DNA of 64,000 nucleotides from Chloroflexota bacterium (GTDB lineage Bacteria; Chloroflexota; Anaerolineae; Promineifilales; Promineifilaceae). The stretch is from positions 62,001 through 126,000 of the forward strand of contig JAGOMA010000009.1 of NCBI GenBank assembly GCA_017993775.1, written 5' to 3'. The notes under the pieces were generated by a model. The model had not been told where the DNA came from. It made no database searches and saw only the letters and a list, made by a program, of their open reading frames with translations. The position numbers and the translations under genes are program-made. Of this stretch, positions 15,633 to 23,934 are shown piece by piece. How positions within the stretch are numbered: the stretch's first letter is position 1; each line of letters opens with the position of its first letter.

Positions 15633-17942
15633 TCAGGGATTGGGTGTGGGAATGTCGGTCGCTGGAACCGTGGGGGTGAACACGGCCGTTGGCAGCACGG
15701 CCGTTGGGGTAGGCGTGAAGGTTGGCTGTGGAACGGCCGTTTCCGTCGGCAGCGGCGGCGTCGCTGTCGGCGTTGGCGACCACCCAATCGTCGGCGTCGG
15801 GGTCATACGAATCACCGTGATCGTGCCCGTAACGGTGATCACGGGCACAGAATTCGTCAGGGTATCTGTCGCCGTAATAGTCGGTGTCGCTGTGGGGGTC
15901 GTTGTCCCCGTGGGCGTCAATGTCACGGTCGGTGTCACCGTCACAGTCGGCGTCACCGTCATCGTTGGCGTGGGCAAGAACGTCAATCGAGGGATGGCTA
16001 TCGGCGGCCCGCCCGGATGGCAAGCAGTGCAATTTATAACCGGCACCACAGACCGCCGGGTATACGATTCCGGGTTGTGATTTTTGCCATGACAGGCGAG
16101 ATAACACGATCCCTGATTCCCAGCCGCGTTAATTTGATAGGCCGTGCTGGCGTTGTACCCCGGCCGATAACTAAAATCAAAGCCATTACGCACCGCAAAC
16201 TCAAAGTTGATCAGGCCGTGCTCCCCAGAATCATAGGGCGCATGGACATCATGACAGGTTATGCATGGCGCTCTTTCCCCACGCACATGCAGGTTATGCA
16301 AATTTCCAAACCGCGACCCGTTGCCCATGGTCGAATTTTCATTATGGCAGGTCCAGCAGATCGCATAATCTCCATCTCCAGCTGTAGACGGGTTGTAATC
16401 CGTGACAATGTACTGCGCTAAAAGCGTCGAGCGGAAATTAGATCCATGCCCATCATGGCAGTGACGGCAGCTGTAGCCACCTAACAACGTTTCATGTGTC
16501 GTGCCCGGATAATTGACTTTATTGTTCCCGGTGCCCGGAGAACTGGGCGGAAAAGCAACGCCCAGCGGCGCGCCGCCATCGTGGCAGCGCAAACAAAAAT
16601 TACCATCCGTGCCTACCCACTTGCTTCTGTCATCCGGATTCGCCAACAGATGGGTTGGATTGGCCGTATGTGGATTGTGGCAGTTTACACACTCCACCCG
16701 CGAGCCATCCCCCTGCTCCAAGGCGCTGATGTTGTGGTGGGTAAACCGTTCAAAATGAGCCAAAACATTGACGGGCGCCGGCCCGGCGGGACCGTGGCAT
16801 TGATAACACTGCCCTTCTTCCTGCCGCAGGGGATCAGCCGGAAAACCAGCATCTGGAACAGCGTCCCAGGGTGCGAGCAACTTAATTTTATTGGAGCCAT
16901 GTCCATTGTCGTGGCAGTTAAAACAGGTGTAATTGGTTTGATGAGACGCCAGACTCCAATCCATTCCATCCACAATTGGCGGCATCATGCCATCGGTAAA
17001 CGGAGGCAATCCTGCTGCGCCATTGGCATCATGACAGGCCAGGCAAAACGGCTCCAGTTTGGCTGCTTCGGCCGGGTCCGTGCGCGGATTACCATTCAAC
17101 ACGATCACTCCCACAGGAGTATCCACATTGTTTAATTTGACATAACCCGACTGATGGTCGATATTGTAATGGCAAGAAAGGCAGTCCGCCTCCTCCAGCA
17201 CCCCTTGCGCATGATGACTGGTTTTACCAAATTCAGGGATGATGGCGCGCCGCCCGCCAATGGGGATGCCGTCACCATTATCTTGTGGGAACTGGTGGCA
17301 GCCCAGGCATCCATTGACCGGCATAAAGCCATCGACGTTGTTTTGTGTGAGATCGGCGCTGTGCGGGTGGCAATAAATGCAATTCGAGGCCGAAAAATCA
17401 TCCCCAGACGCGTGCCCGGCGCCGCCCACATGATTGGTCATCGGATATCCGGGGTTGTTGGGGTCGGTGTGGCAAGAGGTACAAAGACGAGTATTCATGG
17501 GGCTAACCCCATCATCATACGAATGAAGCCCACTTGACGCGATGAGGGTGATGGGACCTGCCGTGAGGCCGCCCGCAAGATCTACCTGAGTTTTGATAAG
17601 GTGGAGGTTGGGGCTGCCGTGGGGATCGTGGCATTGGGCGCATTGCAGCGCGAAGGGGGCTTCGGTGCGGGCGCCAAAATCGGTATTACCGTGGGCGGAA
17701 ATAATCCGCCCGGTAGATGCGCCCATGCCCGTGCCATGGCAGGTATAACACAAGTCGGAACCGGTATTTACTAAGACGGCCGTCGCCGGGGCGGTATGGG
17801 TGCGATGGCAGCCGGCACACGCATCAGTAGTGGGCGCGTAATCGCCGTGAGGGCCGCCATTGGCAGCTACCGGTTGAGGCAGCAGCGCCAGAACCAGCGA
17901 AAAACCAATGATGAACCCGATGATGTATGTGCGTACCTTCAT
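15633..17942 (-). CDS. Large secreted multihaem c-type cytochrome with Thr/Pro tail
   Basis: A 769-residue exported protein: signal peptide at 1-27 (ending VAANGG), then 16 CXXCH haem motifs from CAGCH to CTACH plus one CX3CH (CYLACH) near residue 608. Many motifs come in pairs, as in the doubled-CXXCH families. The last 130 residues are a Thr/Pro/Val tail (repeats of TPTVT and TPTPT) without a membrane anchor or sortase motif, a common Chloroflexota design for spacing a domain from the wall. The likely role is long-range electron transfer outside the membrane. It follows a related six-haem gene by 75 bp and shares its N-terminal pattern (NGGPHG.Y..TTD.CAGCHR.HTAP), so the two are paralogues. 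Confidence 0.9.
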   Translation of the reverse strand: MKVRTYIIGFIIGFSLVLALLPQPVAANGGPHGDYAPTTDACAGCHRTHTAPATAVLVNTGSDLCYTCHGTGMGASTGRIISAHGNTDFGARTEAPFALQCAQCHDPHGSPNLHLIKTQVDLAGGLTAGPITLIASSGLHSYDDGVSPMNTRLCTSCHTDPNNPGYPMTNHVGGAGHASGDDFSASNCIYCHPHSADLTQNNVDGFMPVNGCLGCHQFPQDNGDGIPIGGRRAIIPEFGKTSHHAQGVLEEADCLSCHYNIDHQSGYVKLNNVDTPVGVIVLNGNPRTDPAEAAKLEPFCLACHDANGAAGLPPFTDGMMPPIVDGMDWSLASHQTNYTCFNCHDNGHGSNKIKLLAPWDAVPDAGFPADPLRQEEGQCYQCHGPAGPAPVNVLAHFERFTHHNISALEQGDGSRVECVNCHNPHTANPTHLLANPDDRSKWVGTDGNFCLRCHDGGAPLGVAFPPSSPGTGNNKVNYPGTTHETLLGGYSCRHCHDGHGSNFRSTLLAQYIVTDYNPSTAGDGDYAICWTCHNENSTMGNGSRFGNLHNLHVRGERAPCITCHDVHAPYDSGEHGLINFEFAVRNGFDFSYRPGYNASTAYQINAAGNQGSCYLACHGKNHNPESYTRRSVVPVINCTACHPGGPPIAIPRLTFLPTPTMTVTPTVTVTPTVTLTPTGTTTPTATPTITATDTLTNSVPVITVTGTITVIRMTPTPTIGWSPTPTATPPLPTETAVPQPTFTPTPTAVLPTAVFTPTVPATDIPTPNP

Positions 17943-17964
17943 GTGTGCGGCTTTGAGCAGACTG

Positions 17965-17996
17965 TGGGTAGAAGCCCCTTAAGCGGCTTCTACCCA
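17965..17996. repeat. 12-bp perfect hairpin between the two cytochrome genes
   Basis: Arms 17965-17976 (TGGGTAGAAGCC) and 17985-17996 are perfectly complementary with an 8-nt loop. There is no T-run, so it is more likely an mRNA-stabilising or REP-like element than a terminator. Confidence 0.55.
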
Positions 17997-18017
17997 GGAA
18001 TGCGACAAACTGTTGAA

Positions 18018-18965
18018 CTACTTTTGGTGGCAAACCTCGCAAACGCCGCGATTGTCTAACCTGAGCAGGGCGCTGTCGGTGGCGGTTGTGTTGCCGGGCA
18101 GCGCGCCGCCGCCACCTGGGCCACCGTCTGCCTGACCAATCATGGCCACGGAGCTGCCATGAGGCAGATGGCAGGTCATACAGACAACGGTGTTGTTGGA
18201 CCCGGATTCAGCCAGCGGCAGGGTTAATCCGCCCATGCCGACGATTTCCGGATTGACGTTGGCGCCGAAGTTGTAAGGCATATCGACACGGTGGGTATAC
18301 GTTCCGCCATCGTTGATGTCGGCCTGGCCGGGGTTTGTGCGGTGATACGCGCCATGGCAAGCGGCGCACAGGGAACTGGTTCCCGCGCCCCAATGTTCGG
18401 TGTCGTAATCTTTAGCCCCACCTTCGTCGACTTGTTGAACGGCGACGGGGCTGCCGTTGACTGTCTCGCGCAGGATGCGGTAGTTGGCCGAGCCGTGCGG
18501 ATCGTGGCAGCTGGCGCAGGACAGGTTGCCACCGACCAGATTGGCCACAACGCCGCGGGCTACGCCATTGCCCCAGGCCGCGCCGGTGACGCCGGTTGGA
18601 TTGTGGGAAGAGGTGACGCCTGCGCCGCGATAGTTGACAAAACCGCCACCAAGCAGCGGGGCGTTATCGGGCGTGTTGGCTGTGCCGGTGGTGCTGACAC
18701 TGCGCGTCGAGAGGAAGTAGCCGTCGTCGACGTTGGTGTCGGCGCCGGTTCCGGTGGAGCCGTGGCAGGTGATGCAAAGGTCATAGGTGCCATTGTTGAT
18801 AACCAGCTTGGGGCCGGGCGCGGTGTGGGCGCGGTGGCAGCCGGCGCAGCCGTCGGTGGTGGCGGTGTAGCCGCCGTGCGGGCCGCCGTTCGCCGAAGCG
18901 GGCACGGCCGTAAACACCAAAACGACCATCAACACAAAGACAACGATGAGTAAAGATTGTTTCAT
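18018..18965 (-). CDS. Secreted six-haem c-type cytochrome
   Basis: A 315-residue exported cytochrome: signal peptide 1-26 (cleavage after ASA), then six CXXCH motifs (CAGCH, CITCH, CASCH, CAACH, CMTCH, CEVCH). The ATG at 18965 has a strong GAGGAGGATC site. The first haem block is nearly identical to that of the larger cytochrome downstream, pointing to duplication. Gly/Asn-rich loops separate the haem blocks and there is no Thr/Pro tail. It likely relays electrons between the membrane-bound cytochrome at 21.5-23.0 kb and the larger one (inference from order and family). Confidence 0.9.
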   Translation of the reverse strand: MKQSLLIVVFVLMVVLVFTAVPASANGGPHGGYTATTDGCAGCHRAHTAPGPKLVINNGTYDLCITCHGSTGTGADTNVDDGYFLSTRSVSTTGTANTPDNAPLLGGGFVNYRGAGVTSSHNPTGVTGAAWGNGVARGVVANLVGGNLSCASCHDPHGSANYRILRETVNGSPVAVQQVDEGGAKDYDTEHWGAGTSSLCAACHGAYHRTNPGQADINDGGTYTHRVDMPYNFGANVNPEIVGMGGLTLPLAESGSNNTVVCMTCHLPHGSSVAMIGQADGGPGGGGALPGNTTATDSALLRLDNRGVCEVCHQK

Positions 18966-19152
18966 TGTGATCCTCCTCGAAAAATACGATTGCTAACCAG
19001 TGGGCATAATCAATAAATGCGCCAAACCACACCGGTTGTTGACTTGGTAACTGATGTTACGTACCCAAACCTGAAGGGTTTATTGGCACTCTGGAAATCG
19101 ATCCTGCTTTGAAAAAATCCTTGGGGCTTCCAGAGGAGGCAGGTAACATGAT

Positions 19153-20361
19153 TTAGTAAGACCATACCTGTATACGATGATTTTCACGGTCGGCGATGTA
19201 GATACGGCCGCTGTCATCAATGGCTATATCGTTGGGGTAATTGAACAGCCCATCATCCAGGCCCCAATCGCCGAAGGTATAGAGGAAGGTCGGCTCGTCG
19301 GCTGACACATCGTAAACTTTTATATTTTGACCGACAGCGTCGACGACGTAGAGGTGATCACGGCCGTTTATAGCCATACCCCGTGGCAGACTGACAGATT
19401 CCTCGCCATTGCCGCCGCCAAAGTTGAACAAAAAGTTCCCCTGCGCGTCCCAAACAGATATTCGGCCGTTATTGCCATCCGATACATAGATGCGTCCGCG
19501 CGAATCGGCAACGGCTGAGTTGGGGTAAAGCAGCTCTCCGTTTGCTTCACCGGTGGCGCCAAAGGGAACGGCCGTAGCGTTTACCTGATGCCAATCGATC
19601 AAATCGTTGCCATCGGGCAGGGAAAATTCATGAACCTGGTTGGTCTGGGTTTTGGCGTCGGTGATGAACGCTTTATTCTGGGCGTTGATGCGAATTCCCA
19701 GCGGCGACCAGGGGTCGTCGAAAACGGGCGTGGGCAAGGTTTGCTCGTTGGAGCCGGGAATTTGCACATAGATATTGCTGTAGAAATTGTTGTAGGTAAT
19801 GGTCATATCGGGCTGCAAACCGCCCATGTGCTGCGCGACGTATTCACTAATGCTCAGATCAGGGGCGATGAGAGCATCCAGGTAACGGCCGTCCCGGTCA
19901 TAAACAAAAACCGCGTGCTGCAATCGATCCGTCACGTAGAGATGTTCGGCGCTGTCCATCGCCAGATAAACCGGCGCGCGTTCGCCTGGGCGGGTGCGCG
20001 GCGGGGCAAAGGCGTCAATTTCATCCCCGGCGCGGTTGAAAATGCGCACCATTCGCTCTCCGCCGCTTTCGGCGGCGTAAATGCGCGAGCCATCGGGCGA
20101 CAGGGTCACGCCGACCGGTTGGTCTAAGCCATAAATGGAAAACAAGTAGTGGGGCGGATAAACCAATTCTGATTCGGGGATCAAGAGTTCCGGCAGCGGC
20201 GCAGGGCGGTTGATATAGCGAATGAACAGGCCCAGAATGGCGGCAAAAAGCAATAATAAGGTGGTTAATAAGACCAAAAGGCGGCGGCGGCGGGTATTTA
20301 TGGGGGGCACGGCCGTTTCATCCGTCGCTTCTGTTGGGGGTTGGTTATCTGTAGAGGTCAT
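19153..20361 (-). CDS. Membrane-anchored NHL-repeat beta-propeller protein
   Basis: A 402-residue protein with a short charged N-terminus, one membrane helix at about 28-49 and an external six-bladed NHL propeller. Repeats are visible as SPDGSRIYAAESGGERMVRIF, MDSAEHLYVTDRLQHAVFVYD, AVADSRGRIYVSDGNNGRISVWD, INGRDHLYVVDAVGQNIKVYD and IDDSGRIYIADRENHRIQVW. NHL proteins scaffold or bind partners rather than catalyse. Genes for them often sit beside extracellular multihaem cytochromes, as here. The gene lies 13 bp after the TPR gene. Confidence 0.88.
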   Translation of the reverse strand: MTSTDNQPPTEATDETAVPPINTRRRRLLVLLTTLLLLFAAILGLFIRYINRPAPLPELLIPESELVYPPHYLFSIYGLDQPVGVTLSPDGSRIYAAESGGERMVRIFNRAGDEIDAFAPPRTRPGERAPVYLAMDSAEHLYVTDRLQHAVFVYDRDGRYLDALIAPDLSISEYVAQHMGGLQPDMTITYNNFYSNIYVQIPGSNEQTLPTPVFDDPWSPLGIRINAQNKAFITDAKTQTNQVHEFSLPDGNDLIDWHQVNATAVPFGATGEANGELLYPNSAVADSRGRIYVSDGNNGRISVWDAQGNFLFNFGGGNGEESVSLPRGMAINGRDHLYVVDAVGQNIKVYDVSADEPTFLYTFGDWGLDDGLFNYPNDIAIDDSGRIYIADRENHRIQVWSY

Positions 20362-20374
20362 GGTGGATTTCTCG

Positions 20375-21328
20375 TTATTGTCCGCTTAATGATTGCTGTA
20401 CGCGGCCCAGGGAATGATTGGCCAGGAAACTTTCTGGGTCTAGCTCTAAAGCGCGCTGCAAGCTGGTTTGGGCCGCCGGTAAATCGCCTAATTTTTCGTA
20501 GACAAGACCCAGGCCCAGAAATGCGGGGGCGAAATCTGGTTGAACGGCCGTGACGGATTCCAAATAACCCTGGGCCTTGGCAAAGTCGTGGTTGGAAAAC
20601 GCCACCATCCCCCGGGCATAATTCGCCTGCTCCGGCTGCCCCAGCGCCTCAAAACTTATGGTCATGTTTTCATACACTTCCACAAAATCAGGCACAAAGC
20701 GGATGGCGTTTTGATATTGCTCGATGGCTGCGGCATGTTGCCCATCCTGGGCATACGCCAGACCTAGCTGGTACATTGCGTCTGCGTCGGTGCTGTTGAT
20801 GGCCAGGGCTTCGGTTAAGGCAGGAATGGCCAGAGCCGGCTGGTTCAGGCTGTTGTGGCTGGCACCGAGAAAGTAGAGCGCCGTTTCTAGCGCCGTGTCT
20901 GTTCCGGCCATCGGGGACTGGCGGCGGATTTCGATGAATTGCGTCAGGGGAGGAACGGCCGTTTCCATATCGCCAGAATGAAAACGAGAGATACCTTGCA
21001 CAAACAACGCCCCTTCACTGTCCGGGAAAGCGCGTAAAACTTGCTGCGCCTGGCTGGCTGCCTCGCCATAAGCGCCATTGTCCAGATAATATTGGGCCAG
21101 CGCCAAACGCGCCTCGGGGTCTTGCGGATTCGTCCGTACAGCTTCTTCCAGCGAACCAACGCCACGCTCCAGCGGGGATTGATCGCCGATGTGGATGTAC
21201 CGGTCCCAATAGTAATAACCGGCAAAAGCCACCGCCATGATGATGACGGCCAAAGCCGCCCACAAAACTAAATTTTCTAAAATCAAATCCCCTTTGCGAG
21301 AATTTGGTATTGAACCAGATGTTTTCAT
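20375..21328 (-). CDS. Membrane-anchored TPR protein of the cytochrome cluster
   Basis: A 317-residue protein: one N-terminal membrane helix (LENLVLWAALAVIIMAVAFAGYYYW) followed by six or seven TPR units (for example DPEARLALAQYYLDNGAYGEAASQAQQVLRAFP, DADAMYQLGLAYAQDGQHAAAIEQYQNAI, FAPAFLGLGLVYEKLGDLPAAQTSLQRALELDP). TPR/NHL pairs next to multihaem cytochromes resemble assembly or maturation helpers. The ATG at 21328 is preferred. A longer frame back to a TTG at 21418 runs into the hairpin repeat at 21420-21475 and is probably not used. Confidence 0.85.
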   Translation of the reverse strand: MKTSGSIPNSRKGDLILENLVLWAALAVIIMAVAFAGYYYWDRYIHIGDQSPLERGVGSLEEAVRTNPQDPEARLALAQYYLDNGAYGEAASQAQQVLRAFPDSEGALFVQGISRFHSGDMETAVPPLTQFIEIRRQSPMAGTDTALETALYFLGASHNSLNQPALAIPALTEALAINSTDADAMYQLGLAYAQDGQHAAAIEQYQNAIRFVPDFVEVYENMTISFEALGQPEQANYARGMVAFSNHDFAKAQGYLESVTAVQPDFAPAFLGLGLVYEKLGDLPAAQTSLQRALELDPESFLANHSLGRVQQSLSGQ

Positions 21329-21419
21329 AGGTGTTCCAATGGCAACGAAGCGCGAGGCGGAAGAACTCTCCTTCGTTGTTTCTAAGCATTTTTGTAACAG
21401 TTCAGGTTTCTCTTTCAAG

Positions 21420-21475
21420 ACCCCAAGGGTTTAATCCTGAGAATTTGGATTATTGGGGTATCAAACCCTTGGGGT
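21420..21475. repeat. GACCCCAAGGGTTT hairpin repeat, copy 1
   Basis: Arms ACCCCAAGGGTTT (21420-21432) and its perfect complement (21463-21475) enclose a 30-nt loop. Related copies are at 32275-32333, 55317-55377 and 60002-60059. It lies between two cytochrome-cluster genes. Confidence 0.75.
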
Positions 21476-21483
21476 TTGTATGG

Positions 21484-23040
21484 TTATGGGTTTTTAATAA
21501 CTCCCCCCAGATGGCAACGGCTGCACAGGATGTCTTGATGGCAGGTATAACAAACCTGTTCGCCCTGTTTGCGGTATTCATCGGCATGGGTGTAAAGCAT
21601 GTCCGGGGGATGGGAAAGATTGTGGCACACGCCATTGTTGCAGAAACCCTGCCCATGACATTGGTAACAGGCCTGTTCTTCCGCTCCTTTCACATTTCGG
21701 TGCTCAATCGTCCAACTGAAATCTTCGTGCGATTCGGGGATATCGCCCACGATGACGGGCGACTCGACCAGCAGTGTTTCGCCGCGCCCCACGATAGGGA
21801 CGGTGTGACATTGGTTACACTTCACGCTGATCGTTTCTACTTCCGGTCCCGTTAATTCGGCTTTGACGTGTTTGCCATCGTGGCAGCGAAAACAGCCAAG
21901 GGATGGGGTGTGCCGTTCATTGTTGGGATTGGTTTGCCAATCCAGCCCCATTTCCGGGAAATTGACGCTGCTGTAGATTTGCTGAATTTCTTGCAGCGCG
22001 GCCGCTAATTGGGTTTCTGATGCCCGGTAGGTGCCGGTATCCGATTCTGCATACGTCTTGGCCTGGGATTCGCTGCGCTCGGTGTTGTATGTGAGGGCCA
22101 ATGCTTCAATGGCGGCGTAGGCTTCTTCGGTGCTGGTGAAGGAGGTGGAAAGTAATTCCACGGCTTTGGCCCGAATATAAGGGATGTTTTGCGAGATACG
22201 GCCGTCTTCAATCGCCGCATCAACCGATTCTTGTGGTGATGGCACATAATGGGCCGCCCGATTATGGCAGTCGATACAATCCATCAAGCGCACTTCTCCG
22301 GCGGCATACGCCTCTTCGACAAAATCGGTTTGCGCCATTGTCAACATATCCCGGGCAAAATATTCCGTCATTGACCCATCTGGCTGCTCGACGCCCACCC
22401 AGGAAATCACCTGCCGTTGTTCATCGGCGGCAATATAGTAAACAGGGTTGGTAATGTGCCAGTGAATACCTTCGGAAACGCCGGTCGCCGCCTCCCAGCC
22501 GCCCATTTTTAGGATGAGGGTCGATTGAACTTTTGTGTTGGCCTCATCACTGTCATAATGAATAATTGTTTTGACGATGTTGTCTTCATAAGACGTGGGC
22601 GAGTGGCACGTTTCGCACGTTTCGCGTGCCGGCCGCAAATTATGCACCGGGCTTTTGATGGGCCGGCTGTAGGTATCGGCTAAAACTGCGTAGACCTGCC
22701 GGATGCCATCAATTTTGGAGCGAATGAAAAATGTTGTCCCCGGCCCAATATGGCAATCGACGCAGGCCACGGATGCATGGTCGGAATGCTCGTAACGCGT
22801 CATTTGGGGCGCCATCGGATGACAAAGAGCGCCGCAAAATTCGGCGCTCTCGGTGTATTCATAAACCCGGTAGTTGGCGTAAATGAATGCTGTACTCAAA
22901 ACCACGGTAGCCAAAAAGCCCAAACCCAATGCCCAGCGATGTTTGGGCAAACTCAAATCAAGGGTGATAGGACGCCGCCACCAGCGCCGCTTTTTGGGCG
23001 AATCAGTTTGCTTTGTTGGTCTTTTTTTGAACCAGCCCAT
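21484..23040 (-). CDS. NapC/NirT-like membrane multihaem cytochrome c
   Basis: A 518-residue protein anchored by one N-terminal helix (residues about 36-57) after a positively charged tail. Eight CXXCH motifs are visible (CVDCH, CETCH, CIDCH, CFRCH, CNQCH, CYQCH, CYTCH, CSRCH). In addition there is an N-terminal CX3CH (CGALCHPM) and a CX4CH (CNNGVCH), giving up to ten haems. The N-terminal block (CGALCHPM then HASVACVDCHIGPG) is the NapC/NirT/NrfH quinol-dehydrogenase signature, so it should take electrons from membrane quinols and pass them outward. The C-terminal half, with clustered haems, is longer than NapC. It is the first gene of the electron-transfer cluster. Start ATG at 23040, with only a weak ribosome site. 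Confidence 0.9.
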   Translation of the reverse strand: MGWFKKRPTKQTDSPKKRRWWRRPITLDLSLPKHRWALGLGFLATVVLSTAFIYANYRVYEYTESAEFCGALCHPMAPQMTRYEHSDHASVACVDCHIGPGTTFFIRSKIDGIRQVYAVLADTYSRPIKSPVHNLRPARETCETCHSPTSYEDNIVKTIIHYDSDEANTKVQSTLILKMGGWEAATGVSEGIHWHITNPVYYIAADEQRQVISWVGVEQPDGSMTEYFARDMLTMAQTDFVEEAYAAGEVRLMDCIDCHNRAAHYVPSPQESVDAAIEDGRISQNIPYIRAKAVELLSTSFTSTEEAYAAIEALALTYNTERSESQAKTYAESDTGTYRASETQLAAALQEIQQIYSSVNFPEMGLDWQTNPNNERHTPSLGCFRCHDGKHVKAELTGPEVETISVKCNQCHTVPIVGRGETLLVESPVIVGDIPESHEDFSWTIEHRNVKGAEEQACYQCHGQGFCNNGVCHNLSHPPDMLYTHADEYRKQGEQVCYTCHQDILCSRCHLGGVIKNP

Positions 23041-23277
23041 GCCGTTGTGTTGCCTCGCCTACTCAACTATTCTGTGAATAAATCCACAATGGTGAACGAT
23101 AACACCAAGCAGGCGATTTCACTGCGGGGAACGCTTACTATCGTTTGGGGGGAGAGACCCTAAAGACTGGTCAGGGTTTCTCGTCTGTTCAGGTGGGGAA
23201 ATGGGGAACGGCCGTGTCAGGAATGGTAACGGCCGTTTGTAAGGAGATATTGATTTTGCTTGTCAGGGCAGCAAAAA

Positions 23278-23934
23278 TTACGAATCCAAAGGCATCAATT
23301 TGTGCTGCACAGCAAATTTAAAGAGCGACAACAAATCACTCACACCCAATTTCTGCATCAAGCGGCTGCGATACGTATCCACCGTTTTAGGCGACAAAAA
23401 CAATATCTTGGCAATTTCTGCGCTCGACTTCCCTTCCACCACAAGCTGGAAAATTTGTCGCTCACGCGGACTCAACACCGACAATGGATTGGTAACAGCA
23501 TCATCATCTTTGGGCCGGACGTACCCTTCAATCACCTGATTGGAAATCTTAGGACTTAAATAACTACCCCCGTGATGAACCATACGCACCGCATTCACCA
23601 CTTCAATTCCGGCCGATTCCTTGAGCAAATACCCCCGCGCGCCAGCTTGCAGCGCCTGAAAAATATATTCTTTGGTCGCATGCATCGAAAGAATAATCAC
23701 TTTACGCGCCGAATTTGCCCGCAAAATTTGCGCCATCGCCTCAATGCCATTCATACCGGGCATGGCAATATCCATCACCACAACATCAGGCCGCAGCTGC
23801 GCCACCAATTCAACCGCCTCAAGCCCATCAGACGCGCCGCCAACCACCTCAATATCCGCCTCGGCAGACAGCAGCATATGCAACCCATCACGAACAACTT
23901 TATGATCATCAGCCAAAAATACTTTTATGCTCAT
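23278..23934 (-). CDS. NarL/LuxR-family response regulator
   Basis: A 218-residue regulator. The receiver domain has Asp9-Asp10 and phospho-acceptor Asp55 (VVVMDIAMPG); the Thr/Ser is in the IILSMHATKEYI strand and the conserved Lys in LLKESAG. The C-terminal LuxR-type helix-turn-helix is clear (LSPRERQIFQLVVEGKSSAEIAKILFLSPKTVDTYRSRLMQKLG). Its ATG overlaps the kinase stop by 4 bp. The location just upstream of the cytochrome cluster, on the same strand, suggests it controls those genes, but no target site can be shown. Confidence 0.95.
   Translation of the reverse strand: MSIKVFLADDHKVVRDGLHMLLSAEADIEVVGGASDGLEAVELVAQLRPDVVVMDIAMPGMNGIEAMAQILRANSARKVIILSMHATKEYIFQALQAGARGYLLKESAGIEVVNAVRMVHHGGSYLSPKISNQVIEGYVRPKDDDAVTNPLSVLSPRERQIFQLVVEGKSSAEIAKILFLSPKTVDTYRSRLMQKLGVSDLLSLFKFAVQHKLMPLDS

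Noticed and set aside
15538..16107. Extension of the GH53 frame by 190 codons upstream
   Set aside because: This part overlaps the Thr/Pro tail and last haems of the cytochrome gene in another frame, and the signal peptide with lipobox begins at 15537.
15640..16421. Plus-strand open frames opposite the cytochrome tail
   Set aside because: The low-complexity TPTPT coding sequence gives Val/Gly-rich complements; no start signals.
19063..19135. Fifth copy of the GACCC/AGGGTTT hairpin family
   Set aside because: Only a short AACCTGAAGGGTT hairpin and a separate CTCTGGAA/TTCCAGAG pair are seen; too weak to call.
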